In this document: positions 61,970-64,000 of the stretch, one piece after another | How positions within the stretch are numbered: position 1 is the first letter of the stretch | Layout of the letters: every line of letters begins with the position of its first letter | Assembly: GCA_029204225.1 (NCBI GenBank) | Contig: MU832536.1 | Coordinates: 1-64,000 of the forward strand | Direction of reading: 5' to 3' | Length of the DNA stretch: 64,000 nucleotides | DNA from: Diphasiastrum complanatum | Lineage: Eukaryota > Streptophyta > Lycopodiopsida > Lycopodiales > Lycopodiaceae | Translations under genes and position numbers: made by a program | Notes under the pieces: generated by a model | Told to the model about the DNA's origin: nothing | The model's database searches: none | What the model saw: the letters and a program-made list of their open reading frames with translations, nothing else

Positions 61970-62440
61970 GTAGCACTGATCAAAGACCTTTCCAATTGGT
62001 TTATGGTCAAGATGCTATAATGTTAGTAGAGTTTTTGGTACCATCTATGAGAAATTTCACTACCCAATGTCTCAATGAGTCCAAATCTCTACAAGTATGC
62101 CATAAAGCACTTCATAAACTTTGTGAGACATGACTATTAGTTGTGCATGCACTAGCAGCTAAGAAAGTGCAGCGCAAGACATGGCATGATCGTTGATTGC
62201 ACAAGAAGGATCTTCGTGTCGGAGATCCGGTCCTAATGTATAAGGCCAATGCAAATCAAGGAGAAATTGAAGTTCATAGGCGAAGGTCCGTACCACGTCA
62301 AGGAAATCCTTAACCATGGAGTCGTGAAACTTCAACATCTAGATGGGACTCCATTTGATATACCCATCACTGGTAGCCGATTACAGAATATTTGCCACCT
62401 CAATAAACAACAATTGAGCCTGATAACGACAAGAAGATGA
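61970..62440 (+). pseudogene. Ty3/gypsy integrase C-terminal region
   Basis: 61,976-62,130 reads TDQRPFQLVYGQDAIMLVEF and LVPSMRNFTTQCLNESKSLQ, the usual TPFxLVYGxxAVxPVE...PS.R stretch after the integrase core. 62,160-62,440 reads AAKKVQRKTWHDR, KKDLRVGDPVLMYKAN and, in the last frame, KLKFIGEGPYHVKEILNHGV with VKLQHLDGTP and NICHLNKQQ. These are the post-core GPY/F-type module. Stops and two frameshifts are present. It is the part missing from the gypsy at 22.8-27.3 kb, in the same orientation. Confidence 0.8.
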
Positions 62441-64000
62441 TTTACAAATGAGATCCTACACTACAAGCAATCGCTACAACAAAATCCAAGCTGTCATCCA
62501 TACCTAGATTAAATCAAGAAGGTTAAATCATTGACACTATAGATCAGACTTGAAAATCTTAGGCCCGTTTGAGCAAAGTACAACTCAAGCTCATATACCA
62601 TTGTTGGAACAATAAGAGAAGATGACACTATGATGGTGTTTGAGTAATGGAAGTTTTTCTTAGATAAATCTTGTTTTAGGGTTTTTTTTCGAATGCAAAT
62701 TTTCTATATCGAAATTAAGAACTATGGATCTATTATCATTTATGCAATGAGTGCTTTGGTTTGTTATGTGTCATACTATGTAGAGTTTTAGAGATAGTCT
62801 ACATGAATATGAGCAAGGTATGTGTAGTACATTATATTTACACAAATTTATGGTAGGCTATTAAGATGAGACTCGTGATTGAGGCTTATGTAGAAACAGG
62901 AGAAATATATGGTTAAAATTAGATTTTAAAAAGTACATGCATTTATAGCCTAGAGGTGAACGACTATAGTGCTAGCAATCTTGAATCTCAAGAATGAGCT
63001 ATCAAGTGCTGAGGCATTTTACTTGGCCCATTGTATGGTTTGGATGATATTCACTCTTTCAATAAGAGCTAGTATGCATCACAAATCACTCTAAACTAGG
63101 GTTCATGTTATTGTGAGTCATTATAATTCTAGGTAGGCATCATTCGACACAAAGTCAAAATTACTTGTAGTTTATTATACCAGACACGATTACTCTAAAA
63201 AGAGCTATTGCTCAAACACATCTGACAAACATTCATGATCCATAGAATATGAATTAATTGCATGGATGTAAGGAACTGAAATAGCATAACAAATAAATTA
63301 GAAACATAGAGAAGTAGTGTCTAAGGTGTCGTAGATAGACCACCATACATTGAAACAATATTATAGCGTAATGTTAACCACTCATTCTACCCAGAACTAA
63401 ACTACTTAGAAGCATTAAATCATAGACAAGAATCTACAAATAAGAGTGATGGGAGGCACAAATATCTTCATAAAAATTATTGCTACAAAGAATTACATCA
63501 CAACAGACTGTTGGAGTGAATGAATGAATAGAACTATTAGCTACTATGAAACTCCTAATGAAAGCATGATTCTATAGTATGTGCTATTTCTCTTGGAAGC
63601 AGTTGAGTTTTTCCCTTATAGAAAGCATTGATGCCTAGATATATAAAAGAATGGTAACTAGTTTATGTTACAAGAAACTATTATTAGATAACAACAACTT
63701 AAACTAGTTAAATGAGGTTCATACAACATGAACCATACTCTACTCAACTACAGCTTTAAGGTTAGCAAGAGCTACATTTTTCTGAATCAGAATATTCATT
63801 GACAAAGTTGGAATTTTCACTGAGTTGGCACTTCCACTGAGCATTTTTCCAGATTGGTCAAAGTCAATATTTTTGTCGTCAATATCTTTCGACATTTTAC
63901 TAAGTCAAGATTTTTCGTGCCTCATAATTTTTTGGATTTATGCGCCTTGACATTTGCACATGGACTGAGACTAATATCCAACCCCCCCCTTAAAATCACT
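62441..64000. other. Stretch without recognisable genes
   Basis: Follows the gypsy tail and could include its 3' LTR (TGTTGGAACAATAAGAG at 62,602 is a candidate start, with no partner to confirm it). Otherwise AT-rich without coding motifs. Ends in a C-rich run (63,980-63,990). Confidence 0.35.

Overview
The window looks like nuclear DNA of a land plant with a repeat-rich, probably large genome. The basis is a spliced CASP-like membrane protein gene with GT-AG introns, several Ty1/copia and Ty3/gypsy elements with tRNA-iMet-type primer sites, plant-type CACTA (tnp2/DUF4218) transposase remnants, and very long (AG)n/(CT)n microsatellites. There are no bacterial operons, CRISPR arrays or organelle genes. 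I cannot fix the lineage. A non-flowering land plant such as a fern or lycophyte is only a weak guess.

Layout. 1-1.77 kb: end of a copia element with its 3' LTR. 2.46-3.2 kb: gypsy fragment. 3.2-11.75 kb: CACTA copy A (tnp2 on the minus strand, a possible second ORF on the plus strand, right terminus at 11,751), containing an (AG)57 tract and a minus-strand LTR. 11.98-17.72 kb: a complete copia element with two LTRs and matching AATAA target duplications, nested in the gag of an older copia. 18.3-22.4 kb: degenerate copia pieces and LTRs. 22.77-27.3 kb: a gypsy element cut off inside integrase and joined to a 5'-truncated copia (27.3-31.0 kb). 31.0-34.4 kb: more copia pieces and a minisatellite. 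34.4-35.5 kb: an unidentified, possibly spliced ORF set. 38.6-46.55 kb: CACTA copy B, interrupted by a deleted copia (42.57 to about 45.5 kb). 46.6-48.2 kb: a family of about 345-bp repeats with internal hairpins, split by (AG)83.

50.36-51.27 kb holds the only gene that looks intact, a 195-aa CASP-like protein in three exons with a TATA box and a polyadenylation signal. Downstream are an LTR fragment (53.2-53.7 kb), a decayed transposase-like gene of a family I cannot name (54.27-55.58 kb) whose intron and 3' flank are packed with GGTACT palindromes, a 529-bp hAT-like MITE with an 8-bp target duplication and a visible empty-site paralogue, a possible LINE trace, and a gypsy integrase tail at 62 kb.

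Most coding sequence here is decayed mobile-element protein. I found no evidence of a multi-gene functional system. The most unusual structures are the palindrome-packed intron with exon-like repeats at its ends (about 55 kb), the MITE with a tandem-repeat core (56.2-56.7 kb), the two CACTA copies with complementary deletions, and a G-box palindrome shared by several LTR families. All coordinates and alignments were made by eye.
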